Part shown: one piece after another, positions 1 to 8,980 of the stretch | Position numbering within the stretch: the first letter of the stretch is position 1 | How the letters are laid out: the number at the start of each line of letters is the position of its first letter | Origin: Levilactobacillus andaensis | GTDB taxonomy: Bacteria; Bacillota; Bacilli; Lactobacillales; Lactobacillaceae | Length of the DNA: 64,000 nucleotides | Direction: 5' to 3' | NCBI RefSeq assembly: GCF_016861695.1 | Contig: NZ_BOLP01000012.1 | Location: forward strand, 47,443 to 111,442 | Made by a program: the position numbers and the translations under genes | Notes under the pieces: generated by a model | What the model was told of the DNA's origin: nothing | Databases searched by the model: none | Seen by the model: the letters and a program-made list of their open reading frames with translations, nothing else

Positions 1-2
1 AT

Positions 3-251
3 TGGCAGAGTTATCGTCAGTCAAATATGTTGTTACAGGCAACGGGGGTGGCCAACGTTTTCAGCATGCTAGTGGCTTGGGTCATTGTGCTGTTTTTTCG
101 GTCAACTTTCATGTGGGTTGGGACATTACTAATGTTAGTGATTGTTGTTGCCGCCATGCTTCATGGAAAGGCGCTAACGGATTTTCACTGGTCCCATCAC
201 ATTAGTCGATTAGTAATAACAACTGCTCTGATTATTTTGATGTGGGTTTAA
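3..251 (+). CDS. C-terminal end of an unidentified membrane protein (cut by window edge)
   Basis: The reading frame is open from the window edge to the TAA at 249-251, so the gene begins upstream and only about 82 codons are visible. The visible part is very hydrophobic. It has two or three likely membrane segments (VANVFSMLVAWVIVLFF, MWVGTLLMLVIVVAAML and VITTALIILMWV) joined by a short polar loop containing HWSHH. No family can be named from this fragment. An internal ATG at 27 would give a 74-residue protein, but the frame stays open in front of it and no ribosome binding site precedes it. The roughly 280 bases to the next gene show no clear terminator. Confidence 0.55.
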   Translation, partial: WQSYRQSNMLLQATGVANVFSMLVAWVIVLFFRSTFMWVGTLLMLVIVVAAMLHGKALTDFHWSHHISRLVITTALIILMWV

Positions 252-532
252 GTGACAAGCTAGGGATGGTCCCTCCTGAAATGGGGATGCGCTCACTGAA
301 AAATTCATGCTATCTTAGTTTCTCAACAAATTTCATGGTAGAGGTCAGTCAGAACCGGAGCGTGACCATTTCAAACTAGTCCAGGCCTAAGTTATTCCCC
401 AGGAAATAGAGATACGACATAATGTGACGCAACCAGTCAAATGACGCGGTAAACTCGACGTAAATAGTGGCACTCCCCGCAAAATTTGGGTACAGTTAAG
501 GTAGCAAACAAAAACGAAATGGGGTAGTGCAG

Positions 533-1468
533 ATGAAGACTTGGCAAAAGTGGGTCACTGGCGCGGTGGTTGCGACCGCAGCTAGTGCGGTTGGCGTTTT
601 AGGCGGTTCAGCGGTTGTCTACCAGGCAATCACGAAGTCCTTCTCACGGGGACGGCGGAAGTCAAAGCTCCGGGCAATTGCGGAAAATGCACCGGCGGAC
701 AACGCGTGGTATTTGCGGCAACATCCAGCTGAGTGGACCCAGACGAGCTTAGATGGTCTCATCTTACGATCAAGTTTTCTGGCCGCCGACCGGCCAACGA
801 CGAAGGTCGTCATTTTGGCGCACGGCTTAGGCCACGCCCGTGAACAAATGATTCCGTGGGCGCGGACCTTTCACGACTGGGGCTACGATGTCTTAATGCC
901 GGATGCCCGGGCACACGGTGAAAGTGAAGGCTGTACCATTGGTTACGGCTGGCCGGACCGTATCGACTATCAGGGCTGGATTCAACAGGTCATCAATAAA
1001 TGTGGTGAGGACAGTCAGATCGTTCTGCTTGGAATTTCCATGGGGGCCGCTACGGTGATGGCAACTGCTGGGGAAGAGCTTCCTAGCAACGTTAAGGCCG
1101 TGATTGCTGACTCTGGGTATGCCTCCGTTATGGCCGAGGCCCGGTTCCGTCTGCACCACAAATACCACGTGCCGGCAACCCCAACGCTGCCCATCGCCGA
1201 TCAGTATTCCCGTTTGGCCGGTTACCGACTAGCAGACGGCGATATTGCCGCGCAGTTGCGGAAGACCCGTTTGCCATTGCTCCTGATCCAAGGCGCCAAC
1301 GACGAAACGGTGCCAGTCACCAATCTCAACATTCTCTATCAGGCGGCGGCTGGTCCCAAGCAGAAGTATCGCGATCCAGTTGCCGGTCACATTGAGACGC
1401 GCAAGCTAGACCCCGAACGTTACGATCGGATGGTCGCAGACTTCTTGAAGCCTTACATGGCGGACTAG
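533..1468 (+). CDS. Membrane-anchored alpha/beta hydrolase (serine hydrolase)
   Basis: A 311-residue alpha/beta-hydrolase-fold protein. One N-terminal hydrophobic segment (about residues 8-32) likely tethers it to the membrane with the enzyme outside. The catalytic triad can be read directly: nucleophile Ser in GISMGA (about residue 169), acid Asp in GANDET (about 257) and His in AGHIET (about 286). The oxyanion region is LAHGLGHAR. This layout is typical of the lactobacillus family annotated as alpha/beta hydrolases with a transmembrane anchor; the substrate is unknown and is most likely an ester. I start at ATG 533 rather than GTG 527 because the GGGG ribosome binding site at 521-524 sits 8 bases from the ATG and only 2 from the GTG. 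It is followed by a terminator, so it is probably monocistronic. Confidence 0.85.
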   Translation: MKTWQKWVTGAVVATAASAVGVLGGSAVVYQAITKSFSRGRRKSKLRAIAENAPADNAWYLRQHPAEWTQTSLDGLILRSSFLAADRPTTKVVILAHGLGHAREQMIPWARTFHDWGYDVLMPDARAHGESEGCTIGYGWPDRIDYQGWIQQVINKCGEDSQIVLLGISMGAATVMATAGEELPSNVKAVIADSGYASVMAEARFRLHHKYHVPATPTLPIADQYSRLAGYRLADGDIAAQLRKTRLPLLLIQGANDETVPVTNLNILYQAAAGPKQKYRDPVAGHIETRKLDPERYDRMVADFLKPYMAD

Positions 1469-1530
1469 GTTGTTGCCGACAGATTACGAACCTCGAACTT
1501 AAACGAATTGAAAGATTTGCCTAAAAGGTA

Positions 1531-1559
1531 AGGGCCCCACACCGGGCTCTCGCTTTTTT
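1531..1559 (+). terminator. Intrinsic terminator after the hydrolase gene
   Basis: Stem AGGGCCC / GGGCTCT (one G-U pair) with a short loop, followed by CGCTTTTTT. Confidence 0.8.
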
Positions 1560-1582
1560 CGTCTGGCTGGATTTAGGGCTTG

Positions 1583-1610
1583 TTGACAAGCTTTCAATTT
1601 CTGGTAGAAT
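1583..1610 (+). promoter_or_regulatory. Promoter of the metal ABC transporter operon
   Basis: TTGACA at 1583-1588, a 16-base spacer and TAGAAT at 1605-1610, with a TG one base upstream of the -10 box (extended -10). The start codon follows 43 bases later. Confidence 0.75.
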
Positions 1611-1613
1611 ACT

Positions 1614-1634
1614 AAATGGTAATCATTATCATTT
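1614..1634. promoter_or_regulatory. Fur/Zur-type operator over the transcription start
   Basis: A 21-base near-palindrome, arms AAATGGTAAT and ATTATCATTT around a central C, with a single mismatch between the arms. It matches the Fur-family 7-1-7 consensus (TGATAATNATTATCA) at all but one position and covers the expected +1, the position expected of a repressor site. It does not resemble the MntR box. Whether the metal is zinc, iron or manganese cannot be decided from the site. Confidence 0.7.
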
Positions 1635-1653
1635 ACATAAAAGGTGGAAGAAC

Positions 1654-2550
1654 ATGCGGAAATGGTCACGAGTTTTAACGCTAATCATGAGTTTAGCGGC
1701 AATTTTAATACTGGCTGGATGTCAGACAACGACACCGAAAAAGTCCGGTAAAATTAATGTGGTCGCCACGCTAGACTTTTATGGTGAAGCGGCGCGGACC
1801 ATTTTAGGTCAACAGGGGACGGTGACCACGGTCATCAATAGTCCCAGTATCGACGCCGAGAGCTACGAGCCAGATGTCAAGACGGCCAAACAGGTGGCCA
1901 CGGCCGATGTCGTGATTGAAAACGGCTTGGGCTATGACAGTTGGATGGACCGTGTTGTTCAAGCCAACCAGGACTCTGGTACCAAGACACTCAACATTGG
2001 CAAGCTGATGGGCAAGCAGACGGGGGACAATCCCCATCTGTGGTCGGACCCGAACGTCATGATCAAAGTCACCCGCCACTTAGTGACCCAATTCAGCAAG
2101 ATTGACCCCGCCCACGCTAAGGCTTATCGTCAGCGGGGGGCGGCCTATGAAAAGCAATTGACAGCCTTGCCACGGTTGGCCAAGCAGCTGGCAAAGAATG
2201 GACGTGGCCAACGGGTAGCTGTCAGTGAGCCGGTCTTTGATCTGGCCCTGACGGCGATGGGCTACCGCATCAGTGACGGGCACTTTGCCCAGTCCATTGA
2301 AGAGGATAGCGACCCAACACCGGCCGATATCACCCAATTACAGTCCCAACTGAAGCATCATCGCGTGGCCTTTTTCGTGGAGAACACGCAGAATACCAGC
2401 AAAAACGTGACGAATATGGTCCGTTTGGCCAAGAAATACGGCATTCCCGTCGTCAAGGTGACCGAGACCATGCCGGCCGACCAAGACTATCAGACGTGGA
2501 TGATGAAGCAGTATGAACAAGTCCAACGGATTCAGCAGAAGGAGAAGTAA
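1654..2550 (+). CDS. Metal ABC transporter substrate-binding lipoprotein (ZnuA/AdcA-like, cluster A-I)
   Basis: A 298-residue secreted lipoprotein. The signal peptide ends in lipobox LAGC with Cys23 as the lipidated residue. The rest reads as the two-lobed ZnuA/MntC family that captures a transition metal for an ABC importer. The second ligand position is present as NPHLW (His128). The first ligand region, normally an HxYEP-type motif, reads DAESYEP, so Glu69 stands where His is expected. The third region reads SEPVF (Glu192) where many relatives have His. Metal preference is therefore uncertain. It is the first gene of a three-gene operon with ATPase and permease, behind a Fur-family box, which supports metal uptake. 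Two bases separate it from the ATPase gene. Confidence 0.85.
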   Translation: MRKWSRVLTLIMSLAAILILAGCQTTTPKKSGKINVVATLDFYGEAARTILGQQGTVTTVINSPSIDAESYEPDVKTAKQVATADVVIENGLGYDSWMDRVVQANQDSGTKTLNIGKLMGKQTGDNPHLWSDPNVMIKVTRHLVTQFSKIDPAHAKAYRQRGAAYEKQLTALPRLAKQLAKNGRGQRVAVSEPVFDLALTAMGYRISDGHFAQSIEEDSDPTPADITQLQSQLKHHRVAFFVENTQNTSKNVTNMVRLAKKYGIPVVKVTETMPADQDYQTWMMKQYEQVQRIQQKEK

Positions 2551-2552
2551 CT

Positions 2553-3251
2553 ATGACGGCAGCACCCATTTTAAAATTGGAACATCTCGGGGTCACCTTC
2601 CCGAATCATCCAGTCTTTAGCGACCTCAACCTGACGATTCGGCAGGGCGAATTCTGGAGTATCGTCGGCAAAAACGGGGTCGGGAAGACAACATTGATGC
2701 GGACGGTCCTGCATCAGTTGCGGCCGACCCACGGGCAGGTCGCTTACTTACCCGCCGCCAATGATGTCAAAATTGGCTACGTGCCGCAATTTCGAAACAT
2801 CGACGCAGACTATCCATTAACGATGCGTGACTTTGTCGGATTAAATCTGACCGGCTGGAAATGGCCGTGGCTATCGCGCAAGGAACGGGAAAAGGTCCAG
2901 ACGATTCTGAAACGGACTGGACTGGAAGCTATTGCCAATCGACCAATCGGACAGGCATCCGGTGGGGAAAAGCAAAAGGCCTACCTCGCCCAGGCGTTGG
3001 TGGAAGCACCGAACCTGTTGATCCTCGATGAATCGACGGCTAGCCTAGACCCCGTGACCAAGACGGAACTCTTGGACCTCGTCATCGAGCTCAACAAGTC
3101 GCTACATCTGACCGTTTTGTTTGTGACGCATGACATTCCGATGGCCCGTAAATACAGTTCGCAATACTTGATGTTGACGCCAAATGGCGCAGAGCAGGGG
3201 CCCATCAGCGGTCTCACGCAGGAAAAGGTTTGGGAGGGCGAAAATGTTTAG
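2553..3251 (+). CDS. Metal ABC transporter ATP-binding protein (ZnuC/AdcC-like)
   Basis: A 232-residue ABC ATPase, the usual length for metal importers. Visible motifs are Walker A GKNGVGKTT (residues 39-47), Q-loop Gln79 in YVPQF, the signature (usually LSGGQ) present as ASGGEKQ (135-141), Walker B LLILDEST (about 155-162) and the H-loop His193 in VTHD. It should power the permease encoded next. The ribosome binding site AAGGAGAAG lies in the end of the lipoprotein gene, and its own 3' end overlaps the permease start by 8 bases, which points to translational coupling. Confidence 0.9.
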   Translation: MTAAPILKLEHLGVTFPNHPVFSDLNLTIRQGEFWSIVGKNGVGKTTLMRTVLHQLRPTHGQVAYLPAANDVKIGYVPQFRNIDADYPLTMRDFVGLNLTGWKWPWLSRKEREKVQTILKRTGLEAIANRPIGQASGGEKQKAYLAQALVEAPNLLILDESTASLDPVTKTELLDLVIELNKSLHLTVLFVTHDIPMARKYSSQYLMLTPNGAEQGPISGLTQEKVWEGENV

Positions 3252-4041
3252 TTATGAATTTATGCGCAACGCCTTCGCGGCCGGGACCATCATTGCCATC
3301 ATCTGTGGCATCATGGGCGTCTTTGTGATTGCCAGAAACATGTCCTTCTTGACGCATACACTGTCTGAAATTGGGTTCTCCGGTGCGGCCTTTGGGGTCT
3401 TTGCTGGGTGGGCACCGTTGAACGGAATGCTCCTGTTCACGGTCGTTAGTTCGGTCATCGTGGGCCAGTTGAGTGCCCGCAGTGAACGTCGGGAAGCGGC
3501 CACCAGCGCCATTTCCGCCCTCTTTATTGGGATGGGAATTCTGTTCCTATCGTTGGCCAACAAGAATGCGAGCTACGCCACCAGCATTCTGTTCGGGAGC
3601 GTCATCGGTATCAGTGCCGGCGACGTTCAGCAGATGTTGTGGCTGTCCTTGCTGGTGTTACTGGTCGTGTTCGTGATCTATCGGTTTTTGAAATTCGACT
3701 CGTTCGACCACACCGGGGCGCGGGTCAAGGGGCTATGGACGAACACGTTGTCTGTAACCTTCCTGGTCTTGCTGGCGCTGAGTGTGAGTGTTGCCGCGCA
3801 AATCGTGGGATCGCTATTGATCTTTATCCTCTTAACATTGCCCGCAGCAACGGCGAAATACTTTGCCCATACGGTCGGTGGCATGATGGTCTTGGCTATC
3901 GCACTGGCTTTGATCGGGGTTTGGAGCGGGTTGACGCTGAGCTACGTGACGAACTATCCGGTCTCCTTCTTCATCGCGGCCATTGAAGCCATCTTCTACT
4001 TCATCGCCCTCGGCTGGCAGAAACTCCAAACGGCTGAATAG
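3244..4041 (+). CDS. Metal ABC transporter permease (ZnuB/AdcB-like, ABC-3 family)
   Basis: A 265-residue integral membrane protein with about eight hydrophobic segments, characteristic of ABC-3 family metal permeases. I start at ATG 3244, which has GGGAGGG just upstream and overlaps the ATPase gene by 8 bases. An in-frame upstream start at 3184 would lie deep inside the ATPase gene and has no ribosome binding site. It completes a lipoprotein-ATPase-permease importer. No clear terminator follows directly; the next feature is a structured repeat at 4082. Confidence 0.88.
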   Translation: MFSYEFMRNAFAAGTIIAIICGIMGVFVIARNMSFLTHTLSEIGFSGAAFGVFAGWAPLNGMLLFTVVSSVIVGQLSARSERREAATSAISALFIGMGILFLSLANKNASYATSILFGSVIGISAGDVQQMLWLSLLVLLVVFVIYRFLKFDSFDHTGARVKGLWTNTLSVTFLVLLALSVSVAAQIVGSLLIFILLTLPAATAKYFAHTVGGMMVLAIALALIGVWSGLTLSYVTNYPVSFFIAAIEAIFYFIALGWQKLQTAE

Positions 4042-4081
4042 TTTTGGCGATAGGCAACGTGGATGAGACTTTCGCCTTGCC

Positions 4082-4221
4082 GGCCGGCAGATATGGGCTG
4101 GAACGGGGCGAACGCAACTTGAAGCCTCGTAAGTGCCGAGTCTTCAAGGTTGGTTTTCTGCGAAGCCGGCCAAGGACGCCGACTAAGCAGAGCGACGCGC
4201 CTGAGCCCATATCTGCCGGCC
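4082..4221 (-). repeat. Multi-hairpin intergenic element, copy A
   Basis: A 140-base element closed by a perfect 18-bp inverted repeat (4082-4099 with 4204-4221, arm GGCCGGCAGATATGGGCT). Inside are a hairpin CTTGAAG...CTTCAAG near 4118-4147 and a second, CTGCGAAG...CTAAGCAG, near 4158-4190. The same ordered loops and linkers (GCCT...AGTC; GGTTGG; AAGCCGG...CCGACTAAG) occur in copies B, C and D with different stem sequences. Strand is given relative to copies C and D, which read in the opposite direction on the + strand. Function is unknown. Confidence 0.7.
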
Positions 4222-4759
4222 TCTCGGCTTACATAGTAAGTCTATGGCAGCTGTGATATTTGCTGGCAGGGTTGCTAAACGTTTAGCATTGTTTAGTTGC
4301 TGCTCAGGGCTTGCCAGGCGTAATCACGTAGTCCAACCAACTTAAAAATAATCTAATAAATCCCGACTCGAAGTCCAACTTGTGAGCTGGGATTTTTCTA
4401 TGCATCGAAATCCTTCGTTCACGACCGTTCGGGATTCGCGTTTACACGGTTTGGATGGAAAATTGAAAGCAGTGTCGGGACAATCAGCGAATGTTGGTTT
4501 TCGATGGTCATTACTTGAAGTGACGTGACAGACCGGAGTAAAGTTGGATTGAACCATGAAGGATGGGGTCGCTGGTGTGAGGTGGAACCGCCACAGTCGG
4601 CCAAGTTGGCAAGCGTTTCTAGCCGCTGGCGGGGTGCCAAGTCCCTCACATTCCCAAAATTGTAATAAACCTTGGTGATAGCCGGTGTGAACCGGTTTTA
4701 TCCGCTTCCAGAAAATCAAGTTCCGTAAGATTTTCCATTTCTCACGAAAATATCACGAA
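4222..4759. other. Gene-free stretch before purR
   Basis: About 540 bases without a convincing gene. It contains a terminator-like hairpin at 4358-4397 (AAATCCC...CTC / GAG...GGGATTT followed by T residues), which may end transcription of the metal operon. Minus-strand open frames at 4342-4719 and 4419-4649 lack ribosome binding sites and recognisable motifs, so I do not call them genes. Confidence 0.5.
4358..4397 (+). terminator. Terminator-like hairpin upstream of purR
   Basis: AAATCCC and GGGATTT arms with an inner CTC/GAG pairing and a T run after the 3' arm. Confidence 0.55.
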
Positions 4760-4783
4760 AAACCCGAACATTTATGCTAAAAT
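4760..4783 (+). promoter_or_regulatory. purR promoter with a PurBox-like half site
   Basis: AAACCCGAACATT at 4760-4772 matches the Bacillus PurBox consensus AWWWCCGAACWWT at 12 of 13 positions. It abuts an extended -10 (TGCTAAAAT, hexamer 4778-4783). This fits autoregulation of purR, though only one clear box is visible where Bacillus usually has two. Confidence 0.6.
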
Positions 4784-4826
4784 TGGCTTTACAATTAACT
4801 CTAAAGAAATAGTTGAGGTGAAGAAG

Positions 4827-5657
4827 TTGAAAGTCAGAAGAAGTGACCGGTTAGTGGACATGACCCGGTATTTATTGGAACGGCCGCATCAATTGGTGTC
4901 ATTGACCTTTTTTGCAGCTAGATATGAATCGGCCAAGTCTTCGATCAGTGAAGATTTGACCATCTTGAAGCGGACCTTCCAAGCTCGGGGGACCGGTCTT
5001 CTGGAGACGGTTCCTGGTGCTGCTGGCGGTGCACGCTTCATTCCGTACATTTTACGTGAAGAAGCCGAACAATTCGTCAGTGAAATGATTTCAGAATTAT
5101 CTGAAGCCGACCGTTACCTCCCAGGGGGCTACGTGTACATGTCAGATATTCTTGGCCGACCAGCTGCTTTGCGGCAAATCGGGCGGATTCTGGCCACCCA
5201 GTATCTGAACCAAAACGTCGACGTGGTCGTGACCGTGGCAACCAAGGGAATTCCGTTGGCCCAAAGCGTGGCAAACTACCTAAACGTTCCGTTTGTCATC
5301 GTGCGGCATGATTCACAGATCACCGAAGGCTCGACCGTGAGTGTGAACTACGTTTCCGGCTCAACCAAGCGTATTGAACGCATGGCCCTGTCGAAACGTA
5401 GTGTAAAGCCAAATTCACGGGTCCTGATCGTTGATGATTACATGAAGGGCGGCGGGACCGTTGGTGGTCTGCGCTCATTAGTCGACGAGTTTGATTCACA
5501 ATTGGCTGGTGTGGCCGTGTTCGCTGAAGGCGATTTTGCTGGTCAACGGACCGTTAGCAAGTACACGTCGCTACTGAAGATTCAGACGGCGGACGAACAG
5601 ATTCGTGTGACACCGGGGAACTACCTCACGCAGATCTTTGGTGACGAAACTAAATAA
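4827..5657 (+). CDS. purR: Pur operon transcription factor PurR
   Basis: A 276-residue protein aligned over its whole length with Bacillus-type PurR. It has an N-terminal winged helix (about residues 1-75, [18 protein letters not shown] and SSISEDL) and a phosphoribosyltransferase-like effector domain (about 80-276) with [17 protein letters not shown] PRPP loop at [13 protein letters not shown]. PurR represses purine synthesis genes and is released by PRPP. I choose TTG 4827, since the family begins MKxRRS and GAGGTG lies 6 bases upstream; GTG 4818 would fall inside that ribosome binding site. It lies directly upstream of glmU and near prs, which makes the effector PRPP, a common arrangement in Gram-positives. 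Confidence 0.93.
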   Translation: MKVRRSDRLVDMTRYLLERPHQLVSLTFFAARYESAKSSISEDLTILKRTFQARGTGLLETVPGAAGGARFIPYILREEAEQFVSEMISELSEADRYLPGGYVYMSDILGRPAALRQIGRILATQYLNQNVDVVVTVATKGIPLAQSVANYLNVPFVIVRHDSQITEGSTVSVNYVSGSTKRIERMALSKRSVKPNSRVLIVDDYMKGGGTVGGLRSLVDEFDSQLAGVAVFAEGDFAGQRTVSKYTSLLKIQTADEQIRVTPGNYLTQIFGDETK

Positions 5658-5677
5658 AGCTAGGAGTATATTTGGAA

Positions 5678-7057
5678 ATGACGACTAGAAATACCATTAT
5701 CCTCGCAGCCGGCAAGGGCACCCGGATGAAGTCAAAATTGTACAAAGTGTTGCATCAGGTTTGTGGCAAGGCCATGGTTGACCACGTGTTGACCCAGGTT
5801 GAGCAAACCAATATGGATAAAATCGTGACGGTCGTAGGCTACGGTGCCGACGACGTGAAGACCACGCTCGGTGACCGGACGCAATACGCCCTGCAAGCCA
5901 AGCAACTGGGGACGGGCCATGCCGTTTTACAGACGGAACCCATCTTAAAGGACGAACAGGGAACGACTTTAATCGTTAGCGGGGACACACCATTGTTCCG
6001 CGCCGAAACGTTTGAAAACCTCTTTGCCTATCACGAAGCCAAGCACGCCGCAGCAACGATCTTAACCTCGATTGCCCCGGACCCAACCGGCTACGGTCGC
6101 ATCGTCCGCAACAACATCGGGATCGTTGAAAAGATCGTTGAACAAAAGGACGCGAGCTCCGAAGAACAAGAAATTCATGAAATCAATACCGGGGTTTACG
6201 TTTTCGACAACCAGAAGTTGTTCAAGGCCCTTCACGAAACGTCCAATGACAACGCGCAAGGTGAATACTATCTGACCGACGTGATTGAAATCTTGAAGCA
6301 CCAAGGGGACATCGTGGCGGCTTACCAAATGGCCAATTTCGACGAATCCATGGGGGTCAATGACCGGGTAGCCTTATCCGCTGCCACGAAGATCATGCGT
6401 GAGCGGATCAACCGGCAGCACATGCAAGACGGGGTCACGCTGATCGACCCTGAGACGACGTACATCGACGCCGGCGTCAAGATCGGTGCTGACACCATCA
6501 TCGAACCTGGCGTTCTGCTAAAGGGCGACACGGTCATCGGTGACGACTGCTACATCGGCGCGCACTCCGAATTACGGAACGCCAAGCTGGCCGACCACGT
6601 GACCGTCACGTCTTCTCTGTTGGAAGACTCCGATATGGCCGCTGGTAGCAACATTGGGCCTAACAGCCATTTGCGTCCGGAATCACACATTGGGCCTAAA
6701 GTGCACCTCGGTAACTTTGTCGAAGTGAAGAAGGCTACGATTGGTGAGGGCACAAAGGTTGGCCACCTGACCTACGTTGGTAATGCCAAGCTAGGCAAGA
6801 ACATCAACGTTGGTTGTGGGGTCGTCTTCGTCAACTACGACGGCAAGAACAAGCATGAGACGGTCGTGGGCGACGATGCCTTTATCGGTTCGAACTCAAA
6901 CTTAGTCGCACCATTGGATGTGGCTGACCACAGTTTTATCGCGGCAGGGTCGACGATTACCGACGCTGTTAATAAATATGACATGGCAATTGCCCGGCAA
7001 CGGCAAACCAACAAGCCTAATTACTATCAGAAACTACCATATCGTGGTGAAGATTAA
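5678..7057 (+). CDS. glmU: Bifunctional GlmU (glucosamine-1-phosphate acetyltransferase / UDP-GlcNAc pyrophosphorylase)
   Basis: A 459-residue enzyme making UDP-GlcNAc for peptidoglycan and wall polymers. The N-terminal uridyltransferase (about 1-230) shows [31 protein letters not shown] and NTGVY. A left-handed beta-helix (about 250-459) of hexapeptide repeats carries the acetyltransferase, with [21 protein letters not shown] and [11 protein letters not shown] 5678 gives [14 protein letters not shown], which matches the family start. TTG 5672 is closer to the AGGAG at 5662-5666 (5 bases rather than 11) and cannot be excluded. It follows purR by 20 bases and is probably cotranscribed with it. 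Confidence 0.95.
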   Translation: MTTRNTIILAAGKGTRMKSKLYKVLHQVCGKAMVDHVLTQVEQTNMDKIVTVVGYGADDVKTTLGDRTQYALQAKQLGTGHAVLQTEPILKDEQGTTLIVSGDTPLFRAETFENLFAYHEAKHAAATILTSIAPDPTGYGRIVRNNIGIVEKIVEQKDASSEEQEIHEINTGVYVFDNQKLFKALHETSNDNAQGEYYLTDVIEILKHQGDIVAAYQMANFDESMGVNDRVALSAATKIMRERINRQHMQDGVTLIDPETTYIDAGVKIGADTIIEPGVLLKGDTVIGDDCYIGAHSELRNAKLADHVTVTSSLLEDSDMAAGSNIGPNSHLRPESHIGPKVHLGNFVEVKKATIGEGTKVGHLTYVGNAKLGKNINVGCGVVFVNYDGKNKHETVVGDDAFIGSNSNLVAPLDVADHSFIAAGSTITDAVNKYDMAIARQRQTNKPNYYQKLPYRGED

Positions 7058-7067
7058 GCTGAAGGTC

Positions 7068-7096
7068 TTGTGTTTCCGGACCCGATAGCATAAAAT
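7068..7096 (+). promoter_or_regulatory. Likely prs promoter
   Basis: TTGTGT at 7068-7073, 17-base spacer, TAAAAT at 7091-7096, 44 bases before the prs start codon. The -35 match is moderate. Confidence 0.5.
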
Positions 7097-7140
7097 TATT
7101 GTAGTAAATTCAGGCAGACTAGTTGCTATTGGAGGAAATT

Positions 7141-8121
7141 ATGGCTACGCAATATTTTGACCCTAAATTAAAGATTTTTGCGTTAAACTCCAACAAACCG
7201 TTGGCGCAAAAGATTGCTGACGAGGTTGGTGTCGAATTAGGGAAAACTTCGGTGGACCGTTTTAGTGACGGCGAAATCCGGATCAACATTGAACAAAGTG
7301 TCCGGGGCAGTCACGTCTATGTGATTCAGTCGACTTCAGCACCCGTCAACGATAACTTGATGGAACTGCTGATCATGATCGATGCTTTACGGCGGGCAAG
7401 TGCGGCTACCATTAACGTGGTCATTCCGTACTACGGTTACGCGCGTCAAGATCGTAAAGCTCGGTCACGGGAACCCATTACGGCTAAATTAGTCGCAAAC
7501 ATGCTCCAAACGGCCGGTGTCACGCGGGTCGTGGCGTTGGACTTGCATGCTGCGCAGATTCAAGGATTCTTCGACGTACCGGTCGACCATTTGATGGGCG
7601 CACCGTTACTGGCGGACTACTTCTTAAGCAACGGCTTGGCCGAAGACGCGGTCGTCGTCTCACCTGACCATGGTGGTGTGACGCGGGCACGGGCATTGGC
7701 CGAGTTCCTCAAGGCCCCAATTGCCATCATCGACAAGCGGCGGCCACGGGCGAACGTGGCGGAAATCATGAACATCATCGGGGATGTCAAGGGCAAACGT
7801 TGCATCATGATCGATGATATGATTGATACTGCTGGGACGATTACCTTGGGTTCCAAGGCTTTGATGGAAGCCGGCGCCAAGGAAGTCTACGCTAGCTGTA
7901 CCCACCCAGTTCTGTCCGGTCCCGCGATTGAACGAATCAAGAATTCCCCAATTAAGAAATTAGTTGTGACGGATTCAATTCAATTAACGGCCGACAAGCA
8001 AATTGATAAGATCGAACAAATTTCGGTTGGTCCGCTGATTGGTCAAGCCATCAAGCGAATCAACGAAAACCGGCCAGTTAGCCCATTGTTCAAGAACCGT
8101 TTCCGGAGTCATGAACAATAA
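7141..8121 (+). CDS. prs: Ribose-phosphate pyrophosphokinase (PRPP synthase)
   Basis: A 326-residue class I PRPP synthase. It joins ribose-5-phosphate and ATP to give PRPP, the precursor of nucleotides, His and Trp, and the ligand of PurR. Visible are [31 protein letters not shown], the flexible catalytic loop [11 protein letters not shown] and the PRPP-binding loop [16 protein letters not shown] 7141 has GGAGG 5 bases upstream; an in-frame upstream start at 7123 lacks support. A strong terminator follows, and a separate promoter precedes the gene, so it can be expressed apart from purR-glmU. Confidence 0.96.
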   Translation: MATQYFDPKLKIFALNSNKPLAQKIADEVGVELGKTSVDRFSDGEIRINIEQSVRGSHVYVIQSTSAPVNDNLMELLIMIDALRRASAATINVVIPYYGYARQDRKARSREPITAKLVANMLQTAGVTRVVALDLHAAQIQGFFDVPVDHLMGAPLLADYFLSNGLAEDAVVVSPDHGGVTRARALAEFLKAPIAIIDKRRPRANVAEIMNIIGDVKGKRCIMIDDMIDTAGTITLGSKALMEAGAKEVYASCTHPVLSGPAIERIKNSPIKKLVVTDSIQLTADKQIDKIEQISVGPLIGQAIKRINENRPVSPLFKNRFRSHEQ

Positions 8122-8128
8122 AAATGAC

Positions 8129-8168
8129 AAAAAACTTGAGTAGCGCTTTGCGTTGGCTCAAGTTTTTT
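8129..8168 (+). terminator. Intrinsic terminator after prs
   Basis: AAAAAACTTGAG / CTCAAGTTTTTT stem with a long loop; the T tract forms part of the 3' arm. The rest of the gap to 8461 shows no supported feature. Confidence 0.85.
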
Positions 8169-8461
8169 ATTACTCTAATTGCGAAGAAAAGTTAGGATGA
8201 ACTGGTTGCGCTGTGGCCGTCAGAAATTTCGGCGGCTGTGAGAAGCGTTGAAATATCCTACCGATGTCGTATAATTGGTTAATTAATCCGACTATTTATG
8301 CGATTGTGGTTAATGAGTAGATGGTCAATGTTGCTACCGAGAAAGTAGCTGACTATTGCTGTATAGTAGGTTATTGGCGATTAAAGTCTGTATAGATATA
8401 GCATGAGTAGAGCCAAGTGTAATAGTCGAATTTTTTCTTAGTAAGTATTAGGAGTGATTGG

Positions 8462-8824
8462 ATGAATAGTTGGCAAAGATGGGCGACGGGAACCGTAGCA
8501 GCGGGATTACTGGTGGCTTTGGTGATGAAGTTGCTGGGACAGCCGCTGATGGTGATCGGCAATATTCTATTTTTAGTCGGTCTGGCCCTCATCGTGTTTG
8601 GCGCCATCTGTGTTCTGTTAAAGGGACATTTATTTACGGGGTGGCGACACCTCTTCCGGCGGCACAACCGAGCAGACAAGGAAGACCTTATGCCAGGTGA
8701 AAAGGTCGAGGTCCATCACGTGGCGAGTGCCAAAAACGCTCCGATCGTGGTTAATGCACCAGCTCGATTTGGATTGATTTCTGGGGCGTGCTACCTGATT
8801 TTTGGAATCGTGTTTACGCTTTAA
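8462..8824 (+). CDS. Small membrane protein, DUF3899-like
   Basis: A 120-residue protein with an N-terminal hydrophobic segment (about 11-30), a second (about 33-54) ending in a basic stretch (GWRHLFRRHNRADK) and a short hydrophobic C-terminus (about 103-120). The middle segment (FLVGLALIVFGAI, then LFTGWRHLFR) resembles the DUF3899 family of small Firmicute membrane proteins. That assignment is from pattern memory and is tentative; no function is known. The ribosome binding site TAGGAGTG precedes ATG 8462, and a terminator follows at once. Confidence 0.65.
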   Translation: MNSWQRWATGTVAAGLLVALVMKLLGQPLMVIGNILFLVGLALIVFGAICVLLKGHLFTGWRHLFRRHNRADKEDLMPGEKVEVHHVASAKNAPIVVNAPARFGLISGACYLIFGIVFTL

Positions 8825-8834
8825 AATTGAATTG

Positions 8835-8875
8835 AGGATATTTTCCGCTGGTGAAGTGGAGAGTATCCTTTTTTT
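8835..8875 (+). terminator. Intrinsic terminator
   Basis: AGGATA / TATCCT outer stem with inner TCC-GCT / AGT-GGA pairing, followed by seven T residues. Confidence 0.8.
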
Positions 8876-8980
8876 GTTAAGTGGCTTAACCAGAATGGAC
8901 CGTAAAACGATTGTGGAGAGAGTTGCTGTTTTTCGAGGAGCAAGTCCTGTAAGCTGGTTGAAGAAAAGGGGCTGATCAAG

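Noticed and set aside
4342..4719. 125-codon minus-strand frame between the metal operon and purR
   Set aside because: No ribosome binding site, odd composition (many Cys, Trp, Pro, Arg) and no recognisable motif.
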